Of a DNA stretch of 64,000 nt, positions 37,616 through 48,135 are shown in pieces; the stretch's first letter is position 1, and each line of letters starts with the position of its first letter. The stretch spans positions 4,072,501-4,136,500 of the forward strand of contig NZ_CP031013.1 of the NCBI RefSeq assembly GCF_003711205.1, written 5' to 3'. Source of the DNA: Polaromonas sp. SP1. GTDB taxonomy: Bacteria > Pseudomonadota > Gammaproteobacteria > Burkholderiales > Burkholderiaceae_C. The position numbers and the translations under genes were made by a program. The notes under the pieces are model-generated. The model had not been told where the DNA came from and did no database searches. It saw nothing but the letters and a program-made list of their open reading frames with translations.

Positions 37616-38731
37616 ATGTTTTCAACCTTCCGTCTTCTGGCCGCCATGGCCGCAGTACTGCTTCCCGTTTGCGCGTTCGCACAGGCCAAGCCCATCCTGA
37701 TCGGGCAAACCTATGTACAGACGGGACCCCTGGCCAGCCTGGGCACAGAGCCGCTCATCGGCATCAAGGCCATGCTCGCAGCCACCAACGAAGCGGGCGG
37801 CATCAACGGCAGGCCGGTCGAGATCCGCCAGGTCGACGATGCCTATGACGCGGCAAAAGCGGCGGACAACGTCAAGAAACTGGCGGCAGACGGCGCGGTC
37901 GCCATCCTCATGCCTGTGGGCACCACCTCGTCCGTGGGTGCGCTCAAGGCCGCCAACGAGCTCAAAATCCCGCTGGTCGCGCCCTATACCGGCGCCGGCC
38001 CGGTGGTGAAGTTTTCTGAGTACGGCTTCCCCGTGCGCATCAGCTTTGACGAAGAGTACGGCCGCATCGTCAACCACCTGTTCACCATCGGCATCACGCG
38101 CATCGCGTTTGCCCACAACGACAACCCCGGCGCCCGCTCCGCGATGGAAAGCACCAAAGCGGCCATTCAGCAACGCGGCGACAAGATGCTGGGGAGCGTG
38201 GCCATACAAAACGATGGCGCCGACGCGGAAGCGAAAGCAGTCGAGTTGGCCAAACTCAAACCCACGGCCATTGTCTTGTCCGCCACCAACGCGGTCACCG
38301 CCAAATTCATCAAGGCCTATAAAGCCACCGGGGAGGAAGCCCGGTTTTACTCGTTCTCTTTCCTCAATGGCCAGCAGCTGCACAAGGCAATCGGCGACGA
38401 TGCGGTGGGCGTGGTGATTTCCCAGGTTGTCCCCTATCCATGGAACTCGGTCATGCCCATCATTGCCGAGTATCAGGCAGCCATGAAAAAGATCGGTGTG
38501 AACGAATTCAGTTACGGCAGCCTGGAAGGCTATGTCAGCACCAAGGTACTCGTGGAGGGCCTCAAGCGCGCCGGTTCCAGCCCTACGCCCGAGTCACTCA
38601 AGAAGGCGCTGGAAACATTCAAGCCACTGAACCTGGGCGGCCTCTTCATTCGCTACGCACCCGGAGAGCACCAGGGCCTGACCTTTTCCGAGCTGTCCAT
38701 GCTGCGCAAAGACGGCGGATTCGTACGCTGA
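37616..38731 (+). CDS. branched-chain-amino-acid-type ABC substrate-binding protein (LivK-like)
   Basis: Periplasmic type I binding protein of 371 residues with a signal peptide (about 1-23, ending CAFAQ). The mature part starts KPILIGQTYVQTGPLASLG and continues with AMLAATNEAGGINGRPVEI and DDAYDAAKAADNVKKL, the standard LivK/HAAT pattern. No permease or ATPase of the system is nearby, so it works with components encoded elsewhere or as a sensor. It is a single-gene unit: an AT-rich palindrome lies upstream and a terminator follows. The ligand may be an aromatic or amino acid; not decidable. Confidence 0.88.
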   Translation: MFSTFRLLAAMAAVLLPVCAFAQAKPILIGQTYVQTGPLASLGTEPLIGIKAMLAATNEAGGINGRPVEIRQVDDAYDAAKAADNVKKLAADGAVAILMPVGTTSSVGALKAANELKIPLVAPYTGAGPVVKFSEYGFPVRISFDEEYGRIVNHLFTIGITRIAFAHNDNPGARSAMESTKAAIQQRGDKMLGSVAIQNDGADAEAKAVELAKLKPTAIVLSATNAVTAKFIKAYKATGEEARFYSFSFLNGQQLHKAIGDDAVGVVISQVVPYPWNSVMPIIAEYQAAMKKIGVNEFSYGSLEGYVSTKVLVEGLKRAGSSPTPESLKKALETFKPLNLGGLFIRYAPGEHQGLTFSELSMLRKDGGFVR

Positions 38732-38768
38732 GCGTATTCGCGGGCCGGATGGCAACAAGCCACGCCAA

Positions 38769-38798
38769 CAAAAAAGCCCGTCGCTGACGGGCTTTTTT
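38769..38798 (+). terminator. rho-independent terminator between the binding-protein gene and fdx
   Basis: AAAAAAGCCCGTC-GCT-GACGGGCTTTTTT is symmetrical, so it serves both converging transcripts, including the isc operon. Confidence 0.92.
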
Positions 38799-38826
38799 AT
38801 GATCCGCAGAAGGCACAGCTACGCGT

Positions 38827-39165
38827 TCAGTGGTTTTCCTTGGCGTGGTTGATAGAGTACTTGGGTATCTCCACCGTCACATCGGACTGGGCCAGGAACG
38901 CCTGGCAGCTCAGCCGTGAATTGGGCTCAAGGCCCCAGGCGCGGTCGAGCAGGTCTTCTTCGCTTTCGTCGAGCTCGTTGAGCGATTTGAAGCCCTCGCG
39001 CACAATGACATGGCAGGTCGTGCAGGCGCAGCTGAGGTCGCAGGCGTGCTCGATGTTGATCTTGTTGTCGAGCAGGGCTTCGCAGATCGAGGTACCGGCC
39101 GGCGCGCTGATCTCAGCGCCTTGGGGGCAGTACTCGGGATGGGGCAGTATTTTGATGATGGGCAT
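38827..39165 (-). CDS. fdx: ISC-type [2Fe-2S] ferredoxin
   Basis: Electron carrier of 112 residues for Fe-S cluster assembly. Cluster ligands are Cys42, Cys48, Cys51 and Cys87, identical in position to E. coli Fdx. It is the last gene of the isc operon, 14 bp after hscA; no iscX follows before the terminator. Confidence 0.96.
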   Translation of the reverse strand: MPIIKILPHPEYCPQGAEISAPAGTSICEALLDNKINIEHACDLSCACTTCHVIVREGFKSLNELDESEEDLLDRAWGLEPNSRLSCQAFLAQSDVTVEIPKYSINHAKENH

Positions 39166-39179
39166 GGTTGTCAGTCGAA

Positions 39180-41042
39180 TCAGACTGCCTCAATGTTTTT
39201 ACCGGCCAGGGCTTGCTTGATGCCGCGGTTCATCCGCTGGGCGGCAAAACCTTCGGTGCCTTTGGCCAGCGCCTGGGTGGCTGCTTCGATCGCAGCCGCG
39301 TCGCCGTGGACACGCGTGTCGGCAAGGCCAACGATCAGGCTGTCGATTTGCGCGCGCTCGTTGGGGCTGAGCAAATCGGCATCGGCCGCCAGCGCGCTTT
39401 GCGTGGCAAGGATCATGCGGTCGGCATCGACCTGGGCTTCGGCCAGCGCGCGGGCCTGCATGTCTTGCTGGGCGGTTGAAAAGCTGTCTTGCAGCATTCG
39501 CGCAATCTCGTCGTCCGACAGGCCGTAGGACGGCTTGACATCGATGCGCGCCTCAACGCCGCTGACCTGCTCTTTTGCATTCACGCTGAGCAAGCCGTCG
39601 GCATCGACCGTGAATGTCACGCGGATACGCGCGGCGCCGGCCACCATGGGCGGAATGCCGCGCAGTTCAAAGCGGGCGAGGCTGCGGCAATCAGCCACGA
39701 GGTCGCGCTCGCCCTGCACCACATGCAGCGCCAGCGCGGTCTGGCCGTCCTGGTAGGTGGTGAAGTCCTGCGCCATCGCCGTGGGGATGGTCTGGTTGCG
39801 CGGCACGATACGCTCGACCAGCCCGCCCATGGTCTCAATGCCCAGCGACAGCGGGATCACATCCAGCAGCAAGAGATCTGCGCCCGTGTTGTTGCCGGCC
39901 AGCTGGTTGGCCGAAATGGCCGCGCCCAGCGCTACCACTTCATCAGGATTCAGGTTGACCAGCGGCTCGCGCCCGAAGAAGCTGGCGACCGCCTTGCGCA
40001 CCTGCGGCATGCGGGTAGAGCCCCCGACCAGCACGGCGCCCTGCACGTCTTCTTTCGTCAGCTTCGCATCGCGCAAGGCCTTGCGGACGGCAGCGAGCGT
40101 GCGTTGCGTCAAATGCGCCGTAGCGGTTTCAAAATCTTCCGCCTTCATCTCGAAATTGACGAGCGCCTTGGCCAGCTGCACCGAAAAAGGCACCGGGTCG
40201 GCGCAAGACAGCGCTTCCTTGCAATTGCGGGCCGTGCGTTGCAGGGCGGCCTTGTCGGACGGCGTGAGCGTGTCTGCCGCGAGCCCGGCCTTGGCCAGCA
40301 CCCAGTCGACCAGCGCGCGGTCATAGTCGTCGCCGCCCAGCGCGGAATCGCCGCCGGTAGCAACAACTTCAAAGACGCCTTGCGTCAGGCGCAGGATGGA
40401 GATATCGAAAGTACCACCGCCCAGGTCGTAGACGGCGTAGACACCTTCGCTGGCGTTATCCAGCCCATAGGCGATGGCGGCGGCCGTGGGCTCATTGAGC
40501 AGGCGCAGCACATTGAGGCCGGCCAGTTGCGCGGCGTCTTTGGTGGCCTGGCGCTGGGCATCGTCAAAGTAGGCCGGCACGGTGATCACGGCGCCGTAGA
40601 TGTCGTCGTTGAAGGTGTCTTCGGCGCGATAGCGCAACGTGGCCAGGATCTCGGCGCTGATCTCGACCGGGCTCTTCTCACCGGCAACCGTCTGCAGCGT
40701 GACCATGCCCGGCTTGTCGTTCAACTCGTAAGGCAATTGAGCGCGGCTGCCGATGTCGTTGATGCCGCGGCCCATCAGGCGTTTGACCGACGAGATGGTG
40801 TTGCGCGGGTCTTCTACCTGGGCGGCCAGGGCTTCGTAGCCAATCTGGCGCTTGTCGCCCTCAAGGTAGCGCACCACGCTGGGCAGCAGAACACGCCCTT
40901 GCTCGTCGGGAAGGCATTCTGAGATGCCGTTGCGTACGCTGGCGACCAGCGAATGCGTGGTGCCCAGGTCTATGCCCACCGCGATGCGCCGCTGGTGCGG
41001 GTCGGGCGTCTGGCCGGGTTCGGAAATTTGCAGAAGTGCCAT
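39180..41042 (-). CDS. hscA: Fe-S assembly Hsp70 chaperone HscA
   Basis: Specialised Hsp70 of 620 residues that releases the cluster from IscU. The ATPase domain opens [16 protein letters not shown], with the hinge [15 protein letters not shown] and [13 protein letters not shown], followed by the substrate-binding domain from about residue 395 ([17 protein letters not shown]). The ATG at 41042 gives the usual length; the frame extends back to 41138 in the gap and the end of hscB. It recognises the LPPVK loop of IscU, which is present here. Confidence 0.96.
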   Translation of the reverse strand: MALLQISEPGQTPDPHQRRIAVGIDLGTTHSLVASVRNGISECLPDEQGRVLLPSVVRYLEGDKRQIGYEALAAQVEDPRNTISSVKRLMGRGINDIGSRAQLPYELNDKPGMVTLQTVAGEKSPVEISAEILATLRYRAEDTFNDDIYGAVITVPAYFDDAQRQATKDAAQLAGLNVLRLLNEPTAAAIAYGLDNASEGVYAVYDLGGGTFDISILRLTQGVFEVVATGGDSALGGDDYDRALVDWVLAKAGLAADTLTPSDKAALQRTARNCKEALSCADPVPFSVQLAKALVNFEMKAEDFETATAHLTQRTLAAVRKALRDAKLTKEDVQGAVLVGGSTRMPQVRKAVASFFGREPLVNLNPDEVVALGAAISANQLAGNNTGADLLLLDVIPLSLGIETMGGLVERIVPRNQTIPTAMAQDFTTYQDGQTALALHVVQGERDLVADCRSLARFELRGIPPMVAGAARIRVTFTVDADGLLSVNAKEQVSGVEARIDVKPSYGLSDDEIARMLQDSFSTAQQDMQARALAEAQVDADRMILATQSALAADADLLSPNERAQIDSLIVGLADTRVHGDAAAIEAATQALAKGTEGFAAQRMNRGIKQALAGKNIEAV

Positions 41043-41085
41043 GCGCGGTTGTCGTACTTTTTCTGTAATGCCTTGGAACAGGATC

Positions 41086-41604
41086 CTATTGTCCCAGCTG
41101 GTCGATGCGTGCATCCACCTCACTGGCAAAGCGCTCAATAAACATAAGGCTTCTGACCTGCTGGGCGGCGGCGGGAAAATCCTTGTCCACGTCCAGCAGT
41201 TGCTCTATTTTTGATAGCTGCATGCCCATACTGGACAAGGACTTCGAGGCTATTTCTTCAAAATCTTCGATGCTCTCAGCGTCGTCGAGCGCTTCGCGCC
41301 ATTGCATCTGCTGCACCAGGAAATCGTGCGGCATCGCGGTGTTGTTCTCGGCATTGATGGGCGCGCCGTTCAGCTCGCACAAATAGCTCGCCCGCTTGAG
41401 CGGATCCTTCAGCCGTTGGTAGGCTTCGTTGATACGCACCGACCACTGCATGGCGACGCGTTGCGCCGCCGCCCCCTGAGCCGCAAACTTGTCGGGGTGT
41501 GCTTCACGCTGCAAATCCTTCCAGCGTGCATCAAGCGCCGCGCGGTCTTGCGCGAAACGCTGGGGCACGCCGAAAAGTTCGAAGTCGTTGGATTGAAGAT
41601 TCAT
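41086..41604 (-). CDS. hscB: Fe-S assembly J-domain co-chaperone HscB
   Basis: J-domain protein of 172 residues that brings IscU to HscA. The HPD motif is at residues 36-38 (REAHPDKFA). The C-terminal three-helix domain (about 95-172) would bind IscU. The stretch around residues 120-138 ([14 protein letters not shown]) is encoded by DNA resembling a dispersed repeat copy. The overall length is as expected, so if a repeat inserted it replaced rather than lengthened the gene. It lies between iscA and hscA. Confidence 0.93.
   Translation of the reverse strand: MNLQSNDFELFGVPQRFAQDRAALDARWKDLQREAHPDKFAAQGAAAQRVAMQWSVRINEAYQRLKDPLKRASYLCELNGAPINAENNTAMPHDFLVQQMQWREALDDAESIEDFEEIASKSLSSMGMQLSKIEQLLDVDKDFPAAAQQVRSLMFIERFASEVDARIDQLGQ
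41205..41263 (+). repeat. possible diverged copy of the ~55-bp dispersed repeat inside hscB
   Basis: ATTTTTGATAGCTGCATGCC and CTTCGAGGCTATTT align with copy d over AGCTGC, TGCCCATAC and the GAG/ATTT end. The match is partial, so this is a tentative member. Confidence 0.35.
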
Positions 41605-41680
41605 GCCGAGAAAAAGCCGCCAGCACCATCAGTGGAGGCGGCTTCGGTAAGGGTGCAGCACGCGTTCGACCGCTCGCCCG

Positions 41681-42004
41681 TCAAACCCGGAAGCTTTCGC
41701 CGCAGCCGCAACGATCACGCTCGTTGGGGTTGATGAACTTGAAGCCTTCGTTCAAGCCCTCGCGCACAAAGTCCAGCTTGGTACCGTCGATGTAAGCCAT
41801 GCTTTTCGGGTCGACCAGCACCTTGACGCCATTGTCTTCGAATACAACGTCCTCGGGTGCGATCTCGTCGGCGTATTCCAGCTTGTAGGCCAGGCCGGAA
41901 CAGCCGGTGGTCTTCACGCCCAGGCGAACGCCCACACCCTTGCCGCGCTTGGTCATATAGCGGGTCACGTGTCGGGCAGCAGCATCAGTGAGGGTAACGG
42001 ACAT
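41681..42004 (-). CDS. iscA: A-type Fe-S carrier IscA
   Basis: Fe-S carrier of 107 residues. The three conserved cysteines are Cys35 (TTGCSGLAY), Cys99 and Cys101 (RCGCGESF), the standard A-type ligands. It lies 44 bp after iscU and precedes hscB in the isc operon. Confidence 0.96.
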   Translation of the reverse strand: MSVTLTDAAARHVTRYMTKRGKGVGVRLGVKTTGCSGLAYKLEYADEIAPEDVVFEDNGVKVLVDPKSMAYIDGTKLDFVREGLNEGFKFINPNERDRCGCGESFRV

Positions 42005-42048
42005 TTAAATCACTCGAAAGAAAGGCAGGTGACGGGAAATGCGTTGTA

Positions 42049-42435
42049 TCAGTGCGTGTGCTTTTGCTTGTAGTCGTTCACGGCGGCCTTGATGGCGTCT
42101 TCGGCCAGGATGGAGCAGTGAATCTTGACCGGCGGCAAAGCCAGCTCTTCGGCGATCGCGCTGTTCTTGATGCTCGCCGCTTCGTCCAGTGTCTTGCCCT
42201 TGACCCATTCGGTCACAAGCGAGCTGGAGGCGATGGCGGAGCCGCAGCCGTAGGTCTTGAAGCGTGCGTCTTCGATCACGCCGGTAACCGGGTTGACCTT
42301 GATCTGCAGCTTCATCACGTCGCCGCAAGCCGGTGCGCCGACCATGCCGGTGCCTACCGATTCGTCGCCCTTTTCAAAGGAGCCGACGTTGCGGGGGTTT
42401 TCATAGTGGTCTACCACTTTTTCGCTGTATGCCAT
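42049..42435 (-). CDS. iscU: Fe-S cluster scaffold IscU
   Basis: Scaffold of 128 residues on which [2Fe-2S] clusters are built. Cluster ligands Cys37 (APACGD, with Asp39), Cys64 (TYGCGSA) and Cys107 (KIHCSIL) are all present, and LPPVK, the HscA recognition loop, is at about 100-104. It is 34 bp downstream of iscS. Confidence 0.98.
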   Translation of the reverse strand: MAYSEKVVDHYENPRNVGSFEKGDESVGTGMVGAPACGDVMKLQIKVNPVTGVIEDARFKTYGCGSAIASSSLVTEWVKGKTLDEAASIKNSAIAEELALPPVKIHCSILAEDAIKAAVNDYKQKHTH

Positions 42436-42469
42436 TTTGTTTACCTCTTTAAGCTATTGGGCGCGCTGC

Positions 42470-43687
42470 TCAATGAGCAGCCCACTGGATGGTGGACAAA
42501 TCAACACCATCCTTGAACATCTCCCACAGGGGGGACAGTTCGCGCAGTTTGGCCACGTTTTCCTTGATGGTGGCGACCGCGTAGTCGATTTCTTCTTCGG
42601 TGCTCCAGCGGCCGATGGTCATGCGCAGGCTGCTGTGCGCCAGCTCGTCGCTGCGGCCCAGGGCGCGGAGCACATAGCTGGGCTCCAGGCTGGCCGACGT
42701 ACAGGCTGAACCGCTGGACACGGCCAGACCCTTGATGCCCATGATCAGCGACTCGCCTTCAACGAAATTGAAGCTCATGTTCAGGTTGTGCGGCACGCGC
42801 TTTTCAGCGTGACCATTGAGGAACACCTCTTCCACATCCTTGAGGCCATTGAGCATGCGCTGATGCAGGGCCAGGATGCGCTTGTTTTCCTCATGCATCT
42901 CGGCCTTGGCGATGCGGTAGGCCTCGCCCATGCCGACGCACTGGTGCGTAGGCAAGGTGCCCGAGCGCATGCCGCGCTCGTGGCCGCCACCGTGCATTTG
43001 CGCTTCAAGGCGCACGCGCGGCTTGCGGCGAACGTACAGTGCGCCAATGCCTTTGGGGCCGTAGGTCTTGTGCGACGTGAGGCTCATCAGGTCGACCGGC
43101 AAGGTGGCGAGGTCGATGTCGACACGGCCCGTGGCCTGTGCGGCATCCACATGGAAGATGATGCCTTTTTCGCGGCACAGCGCGCCGATCGCCGGGATAT
43201 CCTGGATCACGCCGATTTCGTTGTTGACGAACATGACGCTGACCAAAATGGTGTCGGGACGAATAGCGGCCTTGAGCGCTTCCAGGTCGAGCAAACCATC
43301 GGCCTGCACGTCCATGTAAGTCACTTCAAAACCCTGGCGCTCCAGCTCGCGGCAGGTGTCCAGCACGGCTTTGTGCTCGGTCTTGACCGTGATGATGTGC
43401 TTGCCCTTGGTCTTGTAGAAATGCGCCGCGCCCTTGAGCGCCAGGTTGTTGGACTCGGTCGCGCCGCTGGTCCAGACGATCTCGCGCGGGTCGGCGCCAA
43501 TCAGGTCGGCGATCTGCTCGCGCGCCTTCTCGACGGCGGCTTCCGCTTCCCAGCCCCAGGCGTGGCTGCGCGAAGCAGGGTTGCCGAAGTGCTCGCGCAA
43601 CCAGGGAATCATGGCGTCCACCACCCGCGGGTCGCAGGGGTTCGTGGCGCTGTAGTCCATGTAGATGGGAAAGTGTGGGGTGTCCAT
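42470..43687 (-). CDS. iscS: cysteine desulfurase IscS
   Basis: PLP enzyme of 405 residues that takes sulfur from cysteine for Fe-S clusters and tRNA thiolation. The PLP lysine is Lys207 in [11 protein letters not shown]; the persulfide cysteine is Cys329 in [17 protein letters not shown], in the long mobile loop typical of group I enzymes. The N-terminus ([18 protein letters not shown]) is standard. It is the second gene of the operon, about 106 bp after iscR. Confidence 0.98.
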   Translation of the reverse strand: MDTPHFPIYMDYSATNPCDPRVVDAMIPWLREHFGNPASRSHAWGWEAEAAVEKAREQIADLIGADPREIVWTSGATESNNLALKGAAHFYKTKGKHIITVKTEHKAVLDTCRELERQGFEVTYMDVQADGLLDLEALKAAIRPDTILVSVMFVNNEIGVIQDIPAIGALCREKGIIFHVDAAQATGRVDIDLATLPVDLMSLTSHKTYGPKGIGALYVRRKPRVRLEAQMHGGGHERGMRSGTLPTHQCVGMGEAYRIAKAEMHEENKRILALHQRMLNGLKDVEEVFLNGHAEKRVPHNLNMSFNFVEGESLIMGIKGLAVSSGSACTSASLEPSYVLRALGRSDELAHSSLRMTIGRWSTEEEIDYAVATIKENVAKLRELSPLWEMFKDGVDLSTIQWAAH

Positions 43688-43793
43688 GTGGCTAGCTCTT
43701 TAAATTCACAGGCTGGCTGGCAGCGCGATCAATGAAGTCAATGCAATCGGGTCACAAAAGGAAGGTGCCGGGCATACGCCCGGCATCGATCCA

Positions 43794-44330
43794 TCAGGAT
43801 TTGGAAAATGCATTGCCCAGCGCAAACACCGAATTCGGTGCGTTCACGCGAATCGGCTTGACCGCCGGCGCCGTGAAAATCGCTTTTTTCACCTGGGGGG
43901 TGTTCTCGATCACCACGCCCTTGGCCAGCTGGTCTTCCACCAGTTTTTGCAGGGTCACGGAGTCCAGGAACTCCACCATGCGGCTGTTCAGCGAAGCCCA
44001 CAGCTCGTGCGTCATGCAGCGGCCGCCCTCGCCCAGGCAGTTTTCCTTGCCGCCGCACTGGGTGGCGTCGATCGGCTCGTCCACCGACACGATGATGTCG
44101 GCCACGGTGATTTCCGAAGCCTTGCGGCCCAGCGTGTAACCGCCGCCGGGGCCACGGGTGGATTCCACCAGTTCGTGGCGGCGCAGCTTGCCGAACAGTT
44201 GTTCGAGATAGGAAAGGGAAATTTGCTGGCGCTGGCTGATTGCAGCCAGGGTGACCGGGCCGTTGTTCTGACGCAGTCCCAAATCAATCATTGCAGTGAC
44301 CGCGAAGCGGCCTTTGGTCGTGAGGCGCAT
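43794..44330 (-). CDS. iscR: Fe-S-responsive Rrf2 regulator IscR
   Basis: Transcription factor of 178 residues that senses Fe-S status and represses the isc operon when its own [2Fe-2S] cluster is loaded. The winged helix lies in residues 1-65 ([17 protein letters not shown], then [11 protein letters not shown]). Cluster ligands are Cys92, Cys98, Cys105 and His108, with one more residue between the second and third cysteine than in E. coli. A candidate IscR site lies in the promoter region upstream. Confidence 0.96.
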   Translation of the reverse strand: MRLTTKGRFAVTAMIDLGLRQNNGPVTLAAISQRQQISLSYLEQLFGKLRRHELVESTRGPGGGYTLGRKASEITVADIIVSVDEPIDATQCGGKENCLGEGGRCMTHELWASLNSRMVEFLDSVTLQKLVEDQLAKGVVIENTPQVKKAIFTAPAVKPIRVNAPNSVFALGNAFSKS

Positions 44331-44454
44331 AACAAGCTCCTTTAAATGGCTTGACTGTCGTTTTCACCCTGAAAGCTTGTGGCTTACAGGGAACTCTTCC
44401 TCCAGCCGCCCAGGTCAGTCAACCGGTATCGCGGGGGCTTTTTGTTGTTCTGAT

Positions 44455-44482
44455 ATTGTTCTTGACTGTTTTCGTCAAGTAT
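44455..44482 (-). promoter_or_regulatory. candidate type 1 IscR site in the isc promoter
   Basis: On the minus strand ATACTTGACGAAAACAGTCA and the following AGAAC form an inverted repeat (CTTGAC/GTCAAG) of the known IscR type 1 form. TTGACG can double as the -35 box, with TATCAG 17 bp on as a weak -10. It is about 125 bp upstream of iscR. Confidence 0.6.
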
Positions 44483-44595
44483 AACACAGGCAGGGTTTTT
44501 CCTGCTGAGACTGCCCAAAGATGGGAGCTAACCCGTAGTCGCCCCATCCAACGCACCATTTCAGTGCGTCAGATGGATAAACGGGTCGAACAGGC

Positions 44596-46719
44596 CTAGG
44601 CGCGGCTTGGGCCCGCAACGCCCGGCGGCACGACATTGTCGATGCCGGGCGCGCCAAAAGCCTGTTGCTTGAGGCTGTGCAGTTGGTCCCGTACCCGGGC
44701 GGCTTTTTCGAACTCCAGGTTCTTGGCGTGTTCGATCATCTGCTTTTCCAGGCGCTTGATCTCGCGGGCGATGTCTTTTTCGCTCATGTCTTCGACCAGC
44801 GCTTTTTGCATCTCGAGTTTTTCGGCTTCCTTGCCGGATTTCTCGCTGTAGACGCCGTCGATCAGGTCGCGGATGCGCTTGACCACGCTGCGCGGCGTGA
44901 TGCCGTTTTCCAGGTTGAAGGCAATCTGCTTGTTGCGCCGCCGCTCGGTTTCGTCCATGGCTTTTTTCATGGAATCGGTGATGCGGTCGGCATACAGAAT
45001 GGCCCGGCCATTGAGGTTGCGGGCCGCCCGGCCAATGGTCTGGATCAGGCTGCGCTCCGCGCGCAAAAAGCCTTCCTTGTCGGCGTCCAGGATGGCCACC
45101 AGCGACACCTCGGGGATGTCCAGGCCCTCCCGCAGCAAGTTGATGCCCACCAGCACGTCAAAGGTGCCCAGCCGCAGGTCGCGCAGGATTTCCACGCGCT
45201 CAACCGTGTCCACATCGCTGTGCAGGTAGCGCACCTTCACGCCGTTGTCGCTCAGGTAGTCGGTCAACTGCTCGGCCATGCGTTTGGTCAGCGTGGTGAT
45301 CAGCACCCGTTCATTCTTCTCGACCCGGATGCGGATTTCCTGCAGCACATCGTCGACCTGGTGCGTGGCCGGCCGCACTTCCACCTGCGGATCGACCAGG
45401 CCTGTAGGCCTGACCACCTGCTCCACCACCTGGCCGGCGTGCTCTTTCTCATAGGCAGCCGGCGTGGCCGAGACAAAAATCGCCTGGCGCATCTTGGTTT
45501 CGAACTCTTCGAACTTGAGCGGCCGGTTGTCCAGCGCGCTCGGCAGGCGAAAGCCGTATTCCACCAGCGTGGTCTTGCGCGCCCTGTCGCCGTTGTACAT
45601 GGCGTTGAGCTGGCCGATCATGACGTGGCTCTCGTCCAGGAACATCACCGCATCCTTGGGCAGGTAGTCGCACAGCGTCGACGGCGGTGAACCCGGCGGC
45701 GCGCCGCTCAGGTGGCGGGTGTAGTTCTCGATGCCTTTGCAATGGCCGATCTCGCTGAGCATTTCCAGGTCAAACCGGGTGCGCTGCTCGATGCGCTGGG
45801 CCTCGACCAGCTTGCCGTCGGCCACGAACTGGGCCACGCGTTCAGACAGCTCGAGCTTGATGGTCTCCACCGCCGTCATGACCTTGTCGCGCGGGGTGAC
45901 GTAATGGCTCTTGGGGTAGACCACAAAGCGCGGGACTTTCTGGCGGATGCGGCCCGTCAGCGGGTCAAACAGCTGCAGCGACTCGATCTCGTCGTCGAAC
46001 AGCTCGATGCGTATGGCCAGCTCGGAATGCTCCGCCGGGAAGACGTCGATCACGTCGCCACGCACCCGGAACGTGCCGCGGGAAAAATCCTGGTCGTTGC
46101 GCGCGTACTGCATGCGGATCAGCCGCGCGATCACGTCGCGCTGGCCGGTCTTGTCGCCGGTGCGCGCGATGAAACGCATCTGCGTGTAGTCCTCGGGCGC
46201 GCCTATGCCGTAAATGGCGCTGACCGTGCCCACGATGATGGTGTCGCGCCGCTCCAGCACGCTCTTGGTGGCCGACAGGCGCATCTGCTCGATGTGCTCG
46301 TTGATGGCCGAGTCCTTTTCGATGAACAGGTCGCGCTGCGGCACATAGGCTTCGGGCTGGTAGTAGTCGTAGTAGCTGACGAAATACTCCACCGCATTCT
46401 TGGGAAAGAACTCGCGGAACTCGCTGTAAAGCTGCGCCGCCAGCGTCTTGTTGGGCGCAAACACAATGGCCGGGCGGCCCAGGCGGGCGATCACATTGGC
46501 CATGGTGAAGGTCTTGCCGGACCCGGTCACGCCCAGCAGAGTCTGGAACACCTCGCCGTCGTTGACGCCCTCGACCAGTTGGTCGATCGCCGTGGGCTGG
46601 TCGCCTGCCGGCGGAAAGGGCTGGAACAGCTCAAACGGCGAATCCGGAAAACGGATGAACTGGCCCTCGCTGGGGGCCGACTCGGCCTCATCGGTTATGA
46701 CTTCTATTGTTTCTGGCAT
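44596..46719 (-). CDS. uvrB: excinuclease ABC subunit B
   Basis: DNA damage verification helicase of nucleotide excision repair, 707 residues. Walker A GVTGSGKT is at 63-70, the beta-hairpin that probes DNA follows in [20 protein letters not shown], helicase motif VI is in QTIGRAARN, and the C-terminal UvrC-binding helices end the chain ([20 protein letters not shown]). The ATG at 46719 is used; the frame extends to 46773. No clear LexA box was seen upstream. It is divergent from the aromatic aminotransferase. Confidence 0.97.
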   Translation of the reverse strand: MPETIEVITDEAESAPSEGQFIRFPDSPFELFQPFPPAGDQPTAIDQLVEGVNDGEVFQTLLGVTGSGKTFTMANVIARLGRPAIVFAPNKTLAAQLYSEFREFFPKNAVEYFVSYYDYYQPEAYVPQRDLFIEKDSAINEHIEQMRLSATKSVLERRDTIIVGTVSAIYGIGAPEDYTQMRFIARTGDKTGQRDVIARLIRMQYARNDQDFSRGTFRVRGDVIDVFPAEHSELAIRIELFDDEIESLQLFDPLTGRIRQKVPRFVVYPKSHYVTPRDKVMTAVETIKLELSERVAQFVADGKLVEAQRIEQRTRFDLEMLSEIGHCKGIENYTRHLSGAPPGSPPSTLCDYLPKDAVMFLDESHVMIGQLNAMYNGDRARKTTLVEYGFRLPSALDNRPLKFEEFETKMRQAIFVSATPAAYEKEHAGQVVEQVVRPTGLVDPQVEVRPATHQVDDVLQEIRIRVEKNERVLITTLTKRMAEQLTDYLSDNGVKVRYLHSDVDTVERVEILRDLRLGTFDVLVGINLLREGLDIPEVSLVAILDADKEGFLRAERSLIQTIGRAARNLNGRAILYADRITDSMKKAMDETERRRNKQIAFNLENGITPRSVVKRIRDLIDGVYSEKSGKEAEKLEMQKALVEDMSEKDIAREIKRLEKQMIEHAKNLEFEKAARVRDQLHSLKQQAFGAPGIDNVVPPGVAGPSRA

Positions 46720-46928
46720 AAAACCTCGATCAAGCCCCGTTAAAATTCGGGGCAACCAAACAGAATACGACATTCGGCCGAAAATGGGAATTGCAAGCCC
46801 AACGGCCCTTTTGGATACCTCTTGTAGCCTTGTTTCCGGTCAGCTTGTGCCCTAAATCACCGGCCCCGAAAAGCCAGACGCCCCCACACCGCCGCTTTCG
46901 CTTTTTTCCACTTCTCTGAGGATATTTC

Positions 46929-48125
46929 ATGTCTTTGTTTACCGCTGTCGAAATGGCCCCGCGTGACCCGATCCTGGGTCTCAACGAGCAGTTCAACGCC
47001 GACCCCAACCCCGCCAAGGTCAACCTGGGCGTGGGCGTGTACTACGACGACAACGGCAAGCTCCCCCTGCTCGAATGCGTGAAGACGGCTGAAGCGCAGA
47101 TGATGGCCGACCCCAAGGCCCGCGGCTACCTGCCGATCGACGGCATCGCCGCCTATGACGCGGCCGTCAAGGGCCTGGTTTTCGGCGTCGACAGCGAACC
47201 CGTCAAGAGCGGCCGCATAGCCACCGCACAAGGCATAGGCGGCACGGGCGGCCTGAAGATCGGCGCCGACTTCCTCAAAAAACTCAGCCCCAATGCCAAG
47301 GTGCTGATCTCCGACCCGAGCTGGGAAAACCACCGCGCGCTGTTCACCCAGGCCGGTTTCACCGTTGAAAGCTACCCTTACTACGATGCGGGCAAGCGCG
47401 GCGTCAACTTCGACGGCATGCTCGCCGCCCTCAATGCCGCAGCCGAAGGCACCATCGTCGTGCTGCACGCCTGCTGCCACAACCCCACGGGCTACGACAT
47501 CACCGCCGAGCAGTGGGACCAGGTGATCGCCGCCATCCAGGCGCGCAAGCTGACACCCTTCCTCGATATGGCTTACCAGGGCTTTGGCCACGGCATCGCA
47601 GAAGACGGCGCAGTCATCGGTAAATTTGTGGCTGCCGGCCTGAGCTTTTTTGTGTCGACGTCGTTTTCCAAGAGCTTCAGCCTCTACGGTGAACGCGTGG
47701 GCGCCCTCTCGGTGCTCTGCCAGTCCAAGGAAGAAGCCGACCGCGTGCTGTCGCAGCTCAAGCTGGTCATTCGCACCAACTACAGCAACCCGCAGATCCA
47801 CGGCGCCATGGTGGTGGCCACGGTGCTCAATACGCCCGAGCTGCGCGCCCTCTGGGAAAAGGAGCTCGGCGAAATGCGCCTTCGCATCAAGCAGATGCGC
47901 ATTGCCCTGGTCGAAAAGCTCAAGGGCGCCGGCGTCAAGGAAGACATGAGCTTCATCACCACGCAGATCGGCATGTTCAGCTACTCCGGCCTCTCCAAAG
48001 ACCAGATGGTGCGCCTGCGCAATGAGTTCGGCGTTTACGGCACCGACACCGGCCGCATGTGCGTCGCGGCACTCAACAGCAAGAACATCGATTACGTCTG
48101 CGCGTCCATCGCCAAGGTCATGTAA
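46929..48125 (+). CDS. tyrB: aromatic/aspartate aminotransferase (TyrB/AspC type)
   Basis: PLP aminotransferase of 398 residues. The opening FTAVEMAPRDPILGLNEQF and VNLGVGVYYDDNGKLPLLE are standard for this subgroup, the PLP lysine is about Lys248 in SFSKSFSLYGERVGAL, and HNPTGYD holds the asparagine that contacts the cofactor. The specificity (tyrosine/phenylalanine or aspartate) cannot be settled from sequence. GAGGA precedes the ATG. A nucleotidyltransferase-like gene begins 10 bp after the stop, so the two are coupled. Confidence 0.93.
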   Translation: MSLFTAVEMAPRDPILGLNEQFNADPNPAKVNLGVGVYYDDNGKLPLLECVKTAEAQMMADPKARGYLPIDGIAAYDAAVKGLVFGVDSEPVKSGRIATAQGIGGTGGLKIGADFLKKLSPNAKVLISDPSWENHRALFTQAGFTVESYPYYDAGKRGVNFDGMLAALNAAAEGTIVVLHACCHNPTGYDITAEQWDQVIAAIQARKLTPFLDMAYQGFGHGIAEDGAVIGKFVAAGLSFFVSTSFSKSFSLYGERVGALSVLCQSKEEADRVLSQLKLVIRTNYSNPQIHGAMVVATVLNTPELRALWEKELGEMRLRIKQMRIALVEKLKGAGVKEDMSFITTQIGMFSYSGLSKDQMVRLRNEFGVYGTDTGRMCVAALNSKNIDYVCASIAKVM

Positions 48126-48135
48126 CGCAGCCCCG

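Noticed and set aside
39489..40922. Plus-strand open frame (477 codons) antisense to hscA
   Set aside because: Antisense shadow in a normal isc operon.
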